From NCBI RefSeq assembly GCF_009727055.1, contig NC_052349.1, positions 37,179,589 through 37,243,588 on the forward strand: a stretch of DNA of 64,000 nt. The letters are read 5' to 3'. Position numbers and translations under genes: made by a program. Shown here piece by piece: positions 31,538 to 43,407 of the stretch. How positions within the stretch are numbered: position 1 is the stretch's first letter; each line of letters opens with the position of its first letter. The stretch is from Benincasa hispida (taxonomy: Eukaryota; Streptophyta; Magnoliopsida; Cucurbitales; Cucurbitaceae). The notes below the pieces were generated by a model, which was not told the DNA's origin, made no database searches, and worked only from the letters and a program-made list of their open reading frames with translations.

Positions 31538-33464
31538 TAAACTTGGTACGCAGAATTTGATGTTGTCTAAATAAACACGTGGACGAATATGGATAATGAT
31601 GAATGTGAATCATGCAAGCTCATGTTGCCATAAACTTGATGACTTAGAAAGACGGAGATGGAGTATGGATGTTGTGTTATGCTTATTTACACTTTATCCG
31701 ATACTACTTTTGGATATATGCGTTATTAATGGAATGCTTGTAGTATGCTATGCATTTTCACAAGTTTTCTTGCGCTAAAACCAAGTATAATTCCAACACA
31801 AGTTTCTTGGAGTGATTCGAGGTCGAACACAGGGATTGTTGTTGTTAATGTGTTACGTTCGTGATATATGAGATCGAGGGTTTTTCAATTAATAAAAGTT
31901 GTGTTTATACAGGTATTTAAAGTTGCGGTAAAGTAAAATTGTGCAGTAAAATAAAGTTGCGATAATAAGATAAAAGTGCATAAAAGTACACCTAAGCTAT
32001 TATTATACAAGATACATGATACTGAGTTTGAGACTGACTGTGAAGATTATACAAAGGGTCGTGTTATGCGGTGGAAAGTCTTTATGCATGAATCAGAAAT
32101 AGAAAAGATAACTAGTATAAACATCGCAAGTTATTAATTGCGTTAAAGACATAACTACGGTTCCGCTTTCCCTTGGCATACACCTCTCGGTGATCAGCCA
32201 TGTTCCCACATCTCTGTGGTGAAACAGGGATGAATGTAATGAACACAAGGTTGCTTCCCTCTCTGGAAGTACTTCTCGCTTTAGTTAACGCATTCTTCCA
32301 ACCTTCTCTCGACAGGAGGAATGGCATCTTCACTTCTGCTCTCACAGGTGAAGATGTTGTCTAGCATGCTTTAGCTAAACATATTTATTTCCTTAACCTA
32401 ATTGATTTACTTGCCCAATTTGTACTAATTACCAGGGGATTAAGAAAACATCATGGAGAAAGCGATTTACGGATGAACAAAAATGACAAAAAGATGGAAA
32501 TGGAAATGATCATGACATTCAATGCTAAGATTTAGCGTCTGATACATGGTGTGAATGATAGACTAAGAAGATGAATACAATTGATGATAAAGAGATAAAA
32601 ACAAATACAGAAGAATGCCAACGTCTTGACACAGATCTAGATGGTGGATTTAATTGTCAGCGTATGGAATGGATGAAGAGAAGAGCTTCCCTCTCAGGCT
32701 TGCTCGTCTGGTAGAAGTGACCTTGGTGCAGAGCTTCAACGACGGGGATTGACAGGATTTGTCCTAAGACTCACCTCTCATCCTTGTCTCTTAAATCTTC
32801 CCAGATCTTCTCCGATCAGGCTTTTCAGACCAGTCTTTCTCTCAATATACAAATATCAAAATATGCCCGTATCAAGTATATCTTCTCAGTGGAATGGCCG
32901 GAGCTATTTATAGGCTCAGCTGTGACTCTCTGACTTGTGGTCCCCACTTTATTTTTATGGCAGCTCCGGAAATGGTGGAGTGAATATTCCTTCTGTTATG
33001 CAATCAATCCCTTTAGAAATGCACAATGGTCAGCTGTACACGCGTCAGAATCCTCCGCAATTGCGTTGCTCTTTACATCTTCGATCGTTTGCCTTCATGC
33101 GCTGTTGTTTTTAATTACAGCAAGCAGTTGAAATTGCGTTAATCGCTTAGCTCTTGATTGATTATCGCATGCGCCATCATTGTGTTGATCGTCTATTCAT
33201 TTCTGAATGATTGGTGCAATGCGACGTAAATGCATTGTTCTTTTTATCTTGAGCCATGAGCGCATGCGGTGACTTGATTTCCTGCAAAACAGACTTGAAA
33301 TATTCTTTTCTACCATCGCAATGGTGTCAGTGGGTGTATTGATGACAATTTATAATTCTTGCAGTTCTTAGCTAATTTCTATACAATTGACGCAACTTTC
33401 CTTTTATTTGGCCGCAATATCTAAATAAAGCAGTATAAATAACTTGTATTTCTACAAGTTATCA
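31538..33464 (-). repeat. Athila 3 5' LTR
   Basis: A 1927-bp LTR of the same subfamily as the Athila 2 LTRs, starting TGATAACTTGTAG at 33464 on the minus strand. TATA box at 32904-32913 and the GNRA hairpin at 32206-32219. Its right flank is plus-strand Athila LTR sequence, so Athila 3 inserted into another Athila element. Confidence 0.92.
32904..32913 (-). promoter_or_regulatory. TATA box, Athila 3 5' LTR
   Basis: The palindromic-looking CTATTTATAG reads CTATAAATAG on the minus strand, about 550 bp from the LTR start. Confidence 0.6.
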
Positions 33465-34692
33465 ATGACCATTAATCGGTGCATCAGAGTAAGAGATTTA
33501 ATGACCACCCATCATTGCAATCATTAGAGAGAAAAGCTTCTTCACCTTGAGCTCTATAAATATCGGAGGCCACCATTGTAAAAGGGTTAACAAGTTCGCC
33601 ATATAGAATAGAGATCATATACAAGATAGTTAGCCGTTAGTCTGTTCATAGTCATACTTAGAAGACAGAGACGAGCAAAGAGAAGAAGACGCCGAGATAT
33701 CATTCTCAGACATCTTGAAAGACTGTGGGGAAGCACTACAAAAGGAAAGAGGGCCAACACTTGCAGAAGCAAGGACATTCATCTGAGCAGAGTTGGAGTG
33801 AAAAGCCAGTGTAAAAGGCCACGAGAAGCAAGACATTGCTACCGGGTTCTTATCTCTACATTCTATTGTTATTCTGTATTATGCATTAATCTATAGAAAA
33901 TGGAAATCTCATTTCAACTTGTGTTCAATCTCTCCATACTTCGCATGAGTAGCTAAATTTCTGAATGGGTTGAGAAGTACTTAGCTAGCATGACCTAAGA
34001 TCTTCACTTTATGCGATCATCTTATCTCATGTATGCGTCATTCACTCTTTAGAGATGCTCGGGAGAGTGGTCTAAAGATAGAATCTAGGCTTGGAAGAGT
34101 CAGATTAGAACCGCATAAGGAAGAGATAGAAACTTAGGAATAAGTTCTATTTTCTATTATGCATCGCTTGCACCCTAGAGATAGGATATGATAGTATGTG
34201 GTCACCTTGTGTATGTGTGCATCATTCATCATCGCATAGACAAGAATAGAGGCTCAGACATAAGTCCTATCGACATTATCGTATACATTGCATGCGTCCT
34301 AGACATAGGAATTATGGCATTTGCATTGGGAGATGACATGTTGTGTGTGTGGCATGATCGCATAACTTGAACGCAATCTTAGGAAGTGTTAGCTAAATCC
34401 CTTCTCAACCCGTTCATTGCATATTCATTGTAAATCTCGATTTCATCAAATCTTTACTCGAATCCGTCTCATAGGAAACATATACAAACAAAACACCATC
34501 CAACTTATTTGTTTTTGCCACCACAAAGGAATCAAATTTACTGTCCCAAAGTAACTCAGTAGTCCCTGTGTCCGACCTTGGACTTACCAGGAAACCTAGT
34601 GAGATCTATACTTGGATCTTATTAGGAAAATTTGCATTGCAACGTATAACTCATCACCGCAAATATACACCATAATTGCATCACATTTACAA
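33465..34692 (+). repeat. Athila 5 LTR, 3' part (plus strand)
   Basis: Plus-strand LTR sequence of the Athila 1 subfamily, entered about 90 bp before its TATA box. It shares with 17880-18345 the TATA context, the GAGAGGGCC and ATTGCTACC words and GCATGAGTAGCTA, then runs on past the point where the Athila 1 LTR is cut. It ends about 34692 (ACGCATCA), where minus-strand Tekay gag begins. No gene is present. I infer that it is the 3' LTR of the pol fragment at 18346-18866, split by Athila 3. Confidence 0.75.
33553..33562 (+). promoter_or_regulatory. TATA box, Athila 5 LTR
   Basis: CTATAAATAT in the same local context as the Athila 1 LTR box at 17971. Confidence 0.55.
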
Positions 34693-35663
34693 CGCATCAG
34701 AGTTCTAGTACATTTCCAACCCCGCCTTCCTTTTCTGACCTGCAGAGGTCCCAATTCCGAGTGACTTCCTATACTCTTCTTCTTTCTAGGAGTCAGCATC
34801 AATCCTCACGGTAACCCATAGTGCCACAGCATATGTCTTGAGGTCCAAGGCATGCACCATACCTCACAATCCACTCCTTAGACCCTGGATGAACCTCTTA
34901 GTCCTTGTTGCCTCGTTGGCTACAAGCTCAAGGGAAAAGTGGGACAGCTTATCAAATTCCTGCTCATATTCCTCCACCGACATAACTCGCTGTTTTAAAT
35001 TCAAAAACTCTGTTTGTTTGTTGTATCGGGTGTTGGCTGAAAAATACATCTCATAAAAATGCTCCTTAAACTGCTCCCAGGTTGCAAGTCCTCCACTGGT
35101 ATCAATAATTTTCTCTGCTAAACGCCACCAAATCTCTGCATTGCCAGTCAGCATAAAAACTGCACATTGAAGCTTGTGCTCTTCCAAGCACCTCATAAAA
35201 TGAAAAATCGTCTCAATCGAGGACAACCACATCTTTGCTTTAGTGGGATCCCTCAATGATCCATCGAAGGAGCGAGAGTCAAACTTCCTGAAATCCCTCA
35301 AGTGTTTAGCTTCAAGAGACAGGTCCTGCATTCTCGATTCTACATCAGGTCTGCTGCAACTGCTCAGGTGGCACTAGTTCCTTCTAAGCCTGGTCCTGGG
35401 CAGTCTGTCCTGCCATTGTATTACAAATCAACTCCTGTAGTCTTTCCATCAGGGAGGATGCAACGGCTTCCATAATTCTTAGTTCCATTACCTTCTCATC
35501 AACTTGAATCATAGATGGATTCAAAGCTATCGGGATGGGCTGGCTACCACTGGCTCCCTCTTCCTGCACTCCTAGAGGGGGAAGATCCTAAACTTGTGGA
35601 TGTTGCACTTAGGGATCCTAAACCCCTCCTCTAATAGTCTTTCTTGCTCTGAACTTAGGTGTC
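34693..35663 (-). pseudogene. gag: Tekay E gag (minus strand)
   Basis: Chromovirus-type Gag on the minus strand. The likely start is the ATG near 35663 (MTPKFRARKTIRGGV then a stop), followed in another frame by a linker ending QDQA (35569-35384). The capsid domain 35331-34864 is open: FDSRSFDGSLRDPTKAKMWL, FMRCLEEHKLQCAVFMLTGN, WWRLAEKI, WEQFKEHFYEMYFSANTRYN, FLNLKQRVMSVEEYEQEFDK and TKRFIQGLRSGL, the retrotransposon gag (PF03732-type) pattern. The C-terminal part is cut at 34693 by Athila LTR sequence. No pol survives. Confidence 0.9.
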
Positions 35664-35872
35664 ATGTCCTGTTATGAACTCACAAAATTAGCTCTCTATC
35701 TCTGGGTCTTTCTAAAAAAGACATGCTACTGAAACATTACATCACTAATCTTATATATGTACTAAAAACTTCCATTAGTAGAACATACCTGGCGAGACAA
35801 GGAATCCGTTACTAGGCCACAGGGACTATCTAGACTTACGTAGTAAGTCAATCTTCAGAACCTAAAACATGG

Positions 35873-35884
35873 GCTCTGATACCA
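35873..35884 (-). other. Primer binding site, Tekay E (tRNA-iMet)
   Basis: The minus strand reads the exact canonical TGGTATCAGAGC, 2 nt from the LTR end at 35887. Confidence 0.92.
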
Positions 35885-35886
35885 CC

Positions 35887-37299
35887 TGCAACAACCCGAC
35901 TCCCTAGGACTCAAGCTAGGCCATTACTAAACGCATGCATACATGGAAATTAAAACGACATTTTTTTTATAGTGAAATAAATGCTAAATAAATAAAGTAA
36001 CTAAAAAGATTTGCATTAAATTCAAATATTTAAAATCAAAAGATAGGGTACCCATAAATCACAAACGGAAACAAATAAATCTGAAAACAAAACTTAAACA
36101 GTAGTCTCAAATCTCAAAACTGAAAATTTAAAACATAAAAGAAATATTAAAATATGAGCGCAAGCATTTAAACTGGTCCCAGTGGCTCGATCACGGATTC
36201 CGCTTATCAATCGCTGGTGCATCTCTACCCTTACCTAAAACAACAACATGAGAAAGGATGAGTATAAAATACTGAGTAAGTAACCCCATTACTGGGGTCA
36301 GGCTAGACATCTATGTCCTCTAGATTCCTACCTCTAATGGAACATATAAACTCCTCTAGTCCTCATGGGACTCATACATGAATAACTAAATTTCATCCTA
36401 CTGTAGTTAGATATACCCACTACCTCTAGTAAGTCCTGTAGAACCCTCAACCTCTGGCGAATCCCGAAGGATAACACCACCTCTAATGAATCTCGAAGGA
36501 AACACAACCTCTAGTGAATCCTGAAGGATAACACCACCTCTAGTGAATCTTGAAGAAAACACAACCTCTGGCAAATCCCAAAGGATAACACCACCTCTAG
36601 TGAATCCCGAATGAAACAATACCTCTAGTGGGTGTCTAACTAACTGTAAGGACACTACTACTTTTACAACATCATAGCATGACTCTAAAACATACACATA
36701 CATACATCTCAGCATCCTTAGATCAAATACAAGCTCATGGAATAAAATATCATCTCATGTTAGCATTCAAATGTCCATATGCACATTTAATCTTTCAGAT
36801 CCTCATATAAAAACATACATCAATTATACTATCGGTCAGTCATACTATCAGTCTGTCTTGCTATCATTTTGTCATGATATCAATATGTCATACTATCATA
36901 CATCTAGTGTCTGGTCCATATGCAGTTCCAGTAGTAAGATTACTTATCTCAATCAAAACTCCATAGATAAAAAAAAAATCATACCACAAAACCATAAAAG
37001 CAACCCCAAGTATCGGCTCTAACAATGAAAACAACTAAATCAATTTCAATTCAAACCATAACTACAAAACTTCAAACCCAAGTCCAAAATATCCAAAAAC
37101 GTACCCAAAGAATGAAGATCACTTCTAACTTCCCTAGACGACGCTCCATCTAACTTCCAAGCTTCACTAAAACTCAACTTCAAATAAAAAAAAAACCCAT
37201 AACAACGATGAATCAAAATGACGAAATCCAACGTTAATGGCTAAGAGATCAAACCGAACTGCCACAACCTTACCCAGAACAGATTTGACGGTGACCAAG
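35887..37299 (-). repeat. Tekay E 5' LTR (partial)
   Basis: LTR sequence of the Tekay type, ending ..GTTGTTGCA by the primer site. At least 1413 bp are present; the LTR start is missing because copia Y begins at 37300. It contains a ~29-bp tandem array (36411-36632), a splice-donor-like GGGTAAGG (37268-37275, minus) and an acceptor-like TTTTAG/GTAAGG near 36236. A short inverted repeat AGTAT/ATACT lies at 36261-36273. The open frame across the array is repeat translation, not a gene. Confidence 0.8.
36411..36632. repeat. ~29-bp tandem array in Tekay E LTR
   Basis: Seven to eight imperfect units of about 29 bp with the core ACCTCTAGTGAATCCYGAAG, alternating GGATAACACC and GAAACACAA linkers. 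It lies on the transcribed side of the LTR. The translated reading frame shows RGGVIL..DS.EVVF repeats, which merely reflect the DNA repeat. Confidence 0.85.
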
Positions 37300-37900
37300 T
37301 GTTGGATTTTATGTCCTAAAACTCGTAGTTTGTAATATCTTATTCTTATTCAATAAAGAAGTTATTGAAAATCTTTAGTAAATTTAAATTCTATATTCAT
37401 GAATCCAATAAACTAAGGTTCTGAGGCTATTAAGTTTAAGTTTGAACTTTATGTAGTGACATAAATGTGGATCAAGTTCAAATATATATAGCCAAAATGA
37501 TCTATAGTATATGAATAAGGTTGGGCGCCTTATTTTGGGGACACTATGGATGTGGCCCATTTTGTAGTTAGTACAAACGATGTGATCCTAAACCGTTCAT
37601 GTGGAGACATGAAAATGGGGGCATCCTATGTAAAGAGTTTACATAAGACTGAACCATGAAATAGTCACTTTTACGTTCTAAATGTCGTTTAATGTATAAA
37701 AATGACTATTTCGTTAATTGATGACCTAGGTAACTTAATCTTAATCTTGAGCTAACTATGAACATCTGTTTACTCGGAATTATCCTTAGATCTGCATAGG
37801 TGAGGGTGACTCATCATCGCTGGCCCAATAAGCCTCTCATTTCAGGGGTAAGATCGGGTGGATAGCTGGGAACATAGGGTGCAAGATGGAATTCACTCCT
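37300..37900 (+). repeat. Copia Y 5' LTR, first 600 bp
   Basis: It starts TGTTGGATTTTATGTC and aligns with 45185-45775 of the 3' LTR base for base with a handful of differences. It stops at GGAATTCACTCCT; the next 12 bp match neither side, and then integrase-coding sequence begins at 37913. The missing part would include U3's second half, TATA box, R and U5. Confidence 0.9.
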
Positions 37901-40263
37901 TAAAAGTAGGGTAGAACCAGTTAGGTAAAACAATTAAGAACACTACGATCAGATCGAGGTGGGGAGTAATATGGACTTAAGATTCCAGGACTATATGATA
38001 GAACACGGAATTCAAGTCAGAAACTCTCTGCACCTAATATGCCTCAGTAGAACGGTTGTATCTGAAATAAGAAACAAAACCTTGTTGGGACATGGTTCGC
38101 TCAATGATAGCTTTGCTGAGTTACCTGATTCCTTTTGGGGACATGCATTAGAGATTGTTGTCTATATTTTGAACAACGTTTCCCTCTAAAAGGTGTTTCA
38201 GAAAAAACCTTATGAGCTATGGAAAGGCGTAAAAGTAGTTTATGTCACTTTAGATTTGGGGGTTGCCCAGCACATTTGTTGGTACAAAATCCCAAGAAAT
38301 TGAAACATCGTTTCAAAATTATGTCTATTTGTAGGTTATCCAAAGGAAACAAGGGGTGGTCTTTTTATCATCCTCAAAAGAATAAGTGTATTTGTATCAA
38401 TAAATGCCTCATTTCTTAGAGGAAGGACCATATAAGAAAGTCATCAACCTCGCAGTAAACTAGTATTTTGAATGAAATTTTCCAAAACTCTACAGATAGA
38501 GCAAGTTCAATCTACTAAAGTAGTAGATAAACTAATACATTTGGTCAGTCACATCCTCTCAAGAGTGAGAATGCCTTGACATAGTGGGAGGTTATTCATC
38601 AACCTAACCGTTACTTGGGTTTAAACAGAAACACAGTCGTCATACCTGATGACGCGTATAGAGGATCCATCGACCGGCTGATAAAAGATGTGGACCGTGA
38701 TCGAGTGGGTCAAAGCCATTGGACCTCGAGAGTTTTATGTACTTGTAATTTCTTTTCTGAAAACTTATAGATCAACAAATGATGTAAAACCAATTGGTTG
38801 TAAGTGGATCTACAAGAGAAAATGAGACCAAGCTGTGTAAAGTACAGACTTTTAGGCTCGACTTGTGGCAAAGGGTTTATACCCAGAAAGGGGGAGTGGA
38901 CTATGAAAGAAACTTGTCTCCCGTTGCCATGCTTAAGTCGATTAGAATACTCTTATCCATTGCCACCTTTTATGACTACGAAATTTGGAGGATGGATTGT
39001 CAAGACAACCTTTTTAAATGCGATCTTGAGGAGAGTATCTATATGGCTCAACCAGAGGGTTTATTGCACAAGGTCATAAACAAAAGGTTTGTAAAGCTTC
39101 AATAAATTCCATTTATGGGTTCAAACAAGGCTTTTAGATCTTGGAATATAAGATTTGATACTGCGATAAATCTTATGGCTTTGAACAGAATGTTGACGAG
39201 CCTTGTGTTTATAAGAAGATCGTCAATTTCTATTATAGGTTCTTAGTTTTATATTGTTGACGATATTTACTCATTAGGAATGAAGTAAGTTACCTAATTG
39301 ACATCAAGAAATGGTTAGCAGCGCAGTTCCAAATGAAAGATTTAGGAAATGTGCAGTATTGTTCTCGGGATTTAGATTATTTCGAACGCAAGAACAGAAC
39401 ACTAGCCAAGTCTCAAGCAACTTTATATAGACAAAATGTGTCTAGGTATAAGATACAGAATTTCAAAAGAGGTTGTTACCTTACAGATATGGAATTCATT
39501 TGTCAAAGGATCAATGTCCTAAGACACATTCAAGAGGTTAAGGATATTGAGACGCATTCCCTATGCTTCCACAGTAGGGAGCCTGATGTATGCAATGTTA
39601 TGTACTAGATCTGACATATGCTACGCAGTAGGGATTAGTCAGTAGGTATCAGTCCAATCCTGATTATGATCATTTGGAAGGCCGTTAAGAATACCTCAAG
39701 TATCTTAGGAGAATAAGGAACTACATGCTTGTGTATGGTACTAAGGATTTGATCCTTACTGGATACACTGACTCTGATTTTTCAAACCGATAAAGATGCC
39801 AAGAAAATCTACATTCGGGATTAGTGTTCATTATGAATGAGGAGTAGTTAGTGTGTGAGAAGTGTGAAGAAAAACTATATTGTGGACTCCACAATGGAAG
39901 CTGAATACGTAGCTGTTTTGCGAAGCAAACAAAAGAAGTAGTATGGCTGAGGAAATTTCTGACAGATTTGGAAGTTGTTGCAAATATGAATCTACCATCA
40001 CCTTGTATTTTCACAACAGTGGTGCAGTTGCAAATTCAAAAAAACCTCGAAAGCATAATACATGTTGGTAAGGCACAATCGAATGCTAAATACTTGTTTA
40101 TTATCGCTACCTTAATCCGGGGAAATCGTTAACATCGTGGTGATGTTTGTAGTGGAGCTTAGACACCTTCTAAGCAAACATTGCTGATCCTTTTAACAAA
40201 ACCTTCCGGCTAAAGTTTTTTTAGGTTCATCTACACTAGTCTTTAGAGTCTACGGTGTTTCAA
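37901..40263 (+). pseudogene. Near-duplicate of copia Y integrase to RNase H, riddled with one-base indels
   Basis: This matches 42768-45050 in order over its whole length. The differences are mostly single-base insertions, often lengthening short homopolymers or doubling a base (for example AAGAACAC for AAGACAC, GTTGGGAC for GTTGGAC, CGTTTCAAA for CGTTCAAA), with very few substitutions. Reading frame is lost every few dozen codons. This pattern fits an unpolished long-read sequence better than natural decay, so I suspect a misassembled second copy of the downstream pol. If real, it is a 2.3-kb tandem duplication. Confidence 0.88.
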
Positions 40264-41783
40264 CCTATTTTTTGGAGTTTTTGGGCCAGTTCGAGTGTCT
40301 GAAGCTGGTTCGAGAGTGGTTTTTTGTACTACACCAAATTATTATTGTAATAATTTAGTTGTTAGCTTAATTTAAGAGCCAAAACCAATCCATTTTAGGG
40401 TGTTTAATTAATTATGCATGTTGATGTATGTTTTAATTAATTTTTCAATGTTTTTGTGCATATAGTATGCCATATAGATTTAAAATCCCACCATAGGTAA
40501 ACATGTACATGCATTTAATATATGTTATAATTGTTGTAATGTATATAGTATGCATGTTAAGCTTTTTTAATATAAAGTGTTATATTAAAGCATGATCACT
40601 AAGTATGAATGTATGTTATAGACATATGATTCTAGGGTTATAATGATTATAATTTTATTTTATAATTGTTATAAAATAACCTAGACTTCTAAAATCTATA
40701 ACAAAGATAAGATGCATGCTCACTTAGATTTAACATTCGAGTAATCCCAATTTTCATAGAAAATAGGTCGATATCTTGTAAAATCGAAGTTACAAGAAAA
40801 CTCACCCGACAAGATCTTGGCAAAAAAGTCAAATAAGATGACTACGGTTGAAGGTTTTAAAGTTGATGGTTCATGAAACACCTACTACCTGGAGATCGAG
40901 CCGGTGTCTGAGTTAGGTTAAACCCGTTTGATGAGCATACATGAGCAGTGTGAGGTAATAAAATTTATTATCACCTAGATATTGTAGGTTAAAAATCCAG
41001 TATAAAAGTTATACTCGGATGAATCACCTAGACTTAGGATATGTTTAGTTAGCCGAAATGTATCGCTAAGTATTTTATACCTTAACCGTCTAGAACACTT
41101 CAGCTGAAGAGAAGTAATGTACTTTTAGTTCTAGCGTCCTTAAGAGTTCACATCGTGAGATTCATGCTTGGCTTTGGGCTGCCCTTAGAGCGGACTCCAT
41201 TTGGAGAGTGTTTGCATGAGTCAATACCAAGATGAATATGGGAAGTTGTTCATAGTAAGTGGGAGAAGGAAGTGTGTCAACACATCCTACGGTCTCTTCC
41301 AATAGGACGCACCATGAGATTCCTATAATGCACCTGCATGTTTGCCCTAGAGGAACCTTACCAATCGGAGGGTTGTATTATAGGATTTGGAACTCCGCGA
41401 ACTGAAGAAATTGATAGGGTCTCTCAGCTTCATTTTCATTCTTGTCTTTCCAACTTCGGGAGCATAATGATTCCAATCTTTGAGGTCTAAAAATGAAGGG
41501 TCACACTTACGAGAATTACTAAGTGTTAGTAAATTCTTGACCAAAGTAGCGATAACTGAGTTACTATAGGGATAAAAGTTATTCTAGTGATATTATCTAG
41601 TCAAGATAGTCTTGGTTCAACGGAGGAATAGTCGATCACCCCTCGGTGAAGGTTATTCTAAACCATTGAAATATCATTGCAAAATATAATAATGAAGGGT
41701 ACATTATTAGTTTTTTTGCTAAACTTGATTGGATTTAAAAGATTAATGTTTTATACTAAAAAGGATATGTTTTTCTTTTCAGC
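40264..41783 (+). other. Copia Y leader between duplicate and gag
   Basis: A 1.5-kb A/T-rich stretch without a gene. It ends in a pyrimidine run and CAG directly in front of the gag ATG (41769-41783), which looks like a 3' splice site. No primer binding site is visible, so the true junction between LTR and leader is lost or altered. I see no protein-coding signal. Confidence 0.6.
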
Positions 41784-41933
41784 ATGACTAGCTCTCTAGA
41801 TCAACTCTTAGCTTCCGAGAAACTAAATGGTGATAACTACAAAACATGGAAAAACAATATGAATTCAACACTAGTAATAGATGACCTAAGATTTGTCTTA
41901 ATTGAGGAATGTCCTTAGGCCCCTGCCTTGAAA
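41784..41933 (+). pseudogene. gag: Copia Y gag remnant
   Basis: The N-terminal 45 or so codons of a copia Gag, starting at ATG 41784 (MTSSLDQLLASEKLNGDNYK), with TWKNNMNSTLVIDDLRFVL and a TAG near 41918. After PALKEAQ the sequence passes straight into the protease lead-in GKYDLLVTETCLVEDD, so almost the whole capsid and zinc knuckle are deleted. The short repeated word KEAQ/KAQ-like at the junction suggests the deletion endpoint. Confidence 0.85.
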
Positions 41934-42384
41934 GAAGCACAAGGTAAATATGATTTACTAGTTACTGAGACATGTTTAGTGGAGGATGATAGCTCAACCA
42001 GGATATTGGATTCAAGAGCCACTAATCATATTTGCTTCTCTTTTCAGGAAACTAGTTCCTGGAAAAAGCTTGAAGAAGGCGAGATCACCCTTAAGGATGG
42101 AACAGGAGAGGTTGTCTCGGCCAAAGCAGTGGGAGACTTGAAGTTGTTTTTTGACGATAGATATATCATACTTAAAGATTTTTTGTATGCACCTCTTATG
42201 AAGATGAATTTAATATCTATCAGTTGTATTATGGAACAAATGTATAAAATATCTTTTGAAGTTAATGAAGCGTTCATTTTCAGAAAAGGTATTCAAATTT
42301 GTTCTGCTATACTTGAAAACAACTTATATAAGTTAAGACCAACTAAAGCAAAATTTTTCTTAAATACTAAGATTTTTAGAACAG
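41934..42384 (+). pseudogene. Copia Y protease
   Basis: Copia-type aspartic protease. The active site reads LDSRATNHICF (about 42009-42041), where the family has DSGATNHI, so the glycine after the catalytic Asp-Ser is Arg. Downstream are GEVVSAKAVGDLKLFF, LKDFLYAPLMKMNLISIS and the pre-integrase linker. The frame is open until a 20-N gap at 42385-42404. No duplicated flank is seen at this gap. Confidence 0.9.
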
Positions 42385-42404
42385 NNNNNNNNNNNNNNNN
42401 NNNN
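42385..42404. other. 20-N assembly gap in copia Y
   Basis: Twenty Ns between the protease tail and the GAG-pre-integrase domain. Unlike the gaps at 26053 and 54664, I see no repeated sequence across it, so real bases may be missing. Confidence 0.95.
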
Positions 42405-43407
42405 AGTTTCTTCTAATGCCTATCTATGGCACTTAAGACTTGGTCACATAAATCTCAATAGGATTGAGAGATTGGTTAAGAATGGACTCCTAACTCAGTT
42501 AGAAGATAATTCTTTACCTCCATGTGAGTCTTGTCTTGAGGGAAAAATGACTAAGAGATCTTTTACTGGAAAAGGTCTCAGAGCCACAATAACCTTAGAG
42601 CTCGTACATTCGGACCTCTGTGGACCGATGAATGTCAAAGCACAAGGTGGGTATGAATATTTCATCATTTTTATTGATGATTATTCAAGGTATGGTCATA
42701 TTTACCTAATGCATCACAAGTCTGGTTCTTTTGAAAAGTTCAAGGAATATAAGGCTAAGGTTGAGAACCAGTTAGGTAAAACAATTAAGACACTACGATC
42801 AGATCGAGGTGGGGAGTATATGGACTTAAGATTCCAGGACTATATGATAGAACACGGAATCAAGTCAGAACTCTCTGCACCTAATATGCCTCAGTAGAAC
42901 GGTGTATCTGAAATAAGAAACAAAACCTTGTTGGACATGGTTCGCTCAATGATAAGCTTTGCTGAGTTACCTGATTCCTTTTGGGGACATGCATTAGAGA
43001 TTGTTGTCTATATTTTGAACAACGTTTCCTCTAAAAGTGTTTCAGAAACACCTTATGAGCTATGGAAAGGGCGTAAAAGTAGTTTATGTCACTTTAGAAT
43101 TTGGGGTTGCCCAGCACATTTGTTGGTACAAAATCCCAAGAAATTGAAACATCGTTCAAAATTATGTCTATTTGTAGGTTATCCAAAGGAAACAAGGGGT
43201 GGTCTGTTTTATCATCCTCAAAAGAATAAGGTATTTGTATCGATAAATGCCTCATTCTTAGAGGAAGACCATATAAGAAGTCATCAACCTCGCAGTAAAC
43301 TAGTATTGAATGAAATTTCCAAAAACTCTACAGATAGAGCAAGTTCATCTACTAAAGTAGTAGATAAACTAATACATTTGGTCAGTCACATCCTTCTCAA
43401 GAGTTGA
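42405..43407 (+). pseudogene. Copia Y integrase
   Basis: The zinc-binding head is intact (YLWHLRLGHINLNRIERL then CESCLEGK). The core shows ELVHSDLCGPM (first Asp), IKTLRSDRGGEYM (second Asp) and, after a TAG at 42895-42897 replacing a Gln codon of the usual 'QQNG', [16 protein letters not shown] (Glu). Further on are [36 protein letters not shown] and [20 protein letters not shown], typical copia integrase C-terminus. Only the single stop and possible indels disturb it up to the stop near 43405. Confidence 0.93.

Noticed and set aside
34188..34370. 60-codon frame in the Athila 5 LTR
   Set aside because: Lies in LTR sequence; no counterpart can be tested because the Athila 1 LTR is truncated before it, and it shows no domain.
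36407..36715. 102-codon minus-strand frame with RGGVIL repeats
   Set aside because: Produced by the 29-bp tandem array within an LTR; period divisible effects, no start context and no homologous domain.
37295..37299. CCAAG as target duplication of copia Y
   Set aside because: No CCAAG follows a CA end between 46860 and 47273; rearrangement of the 5' side may have destroyed the pair.
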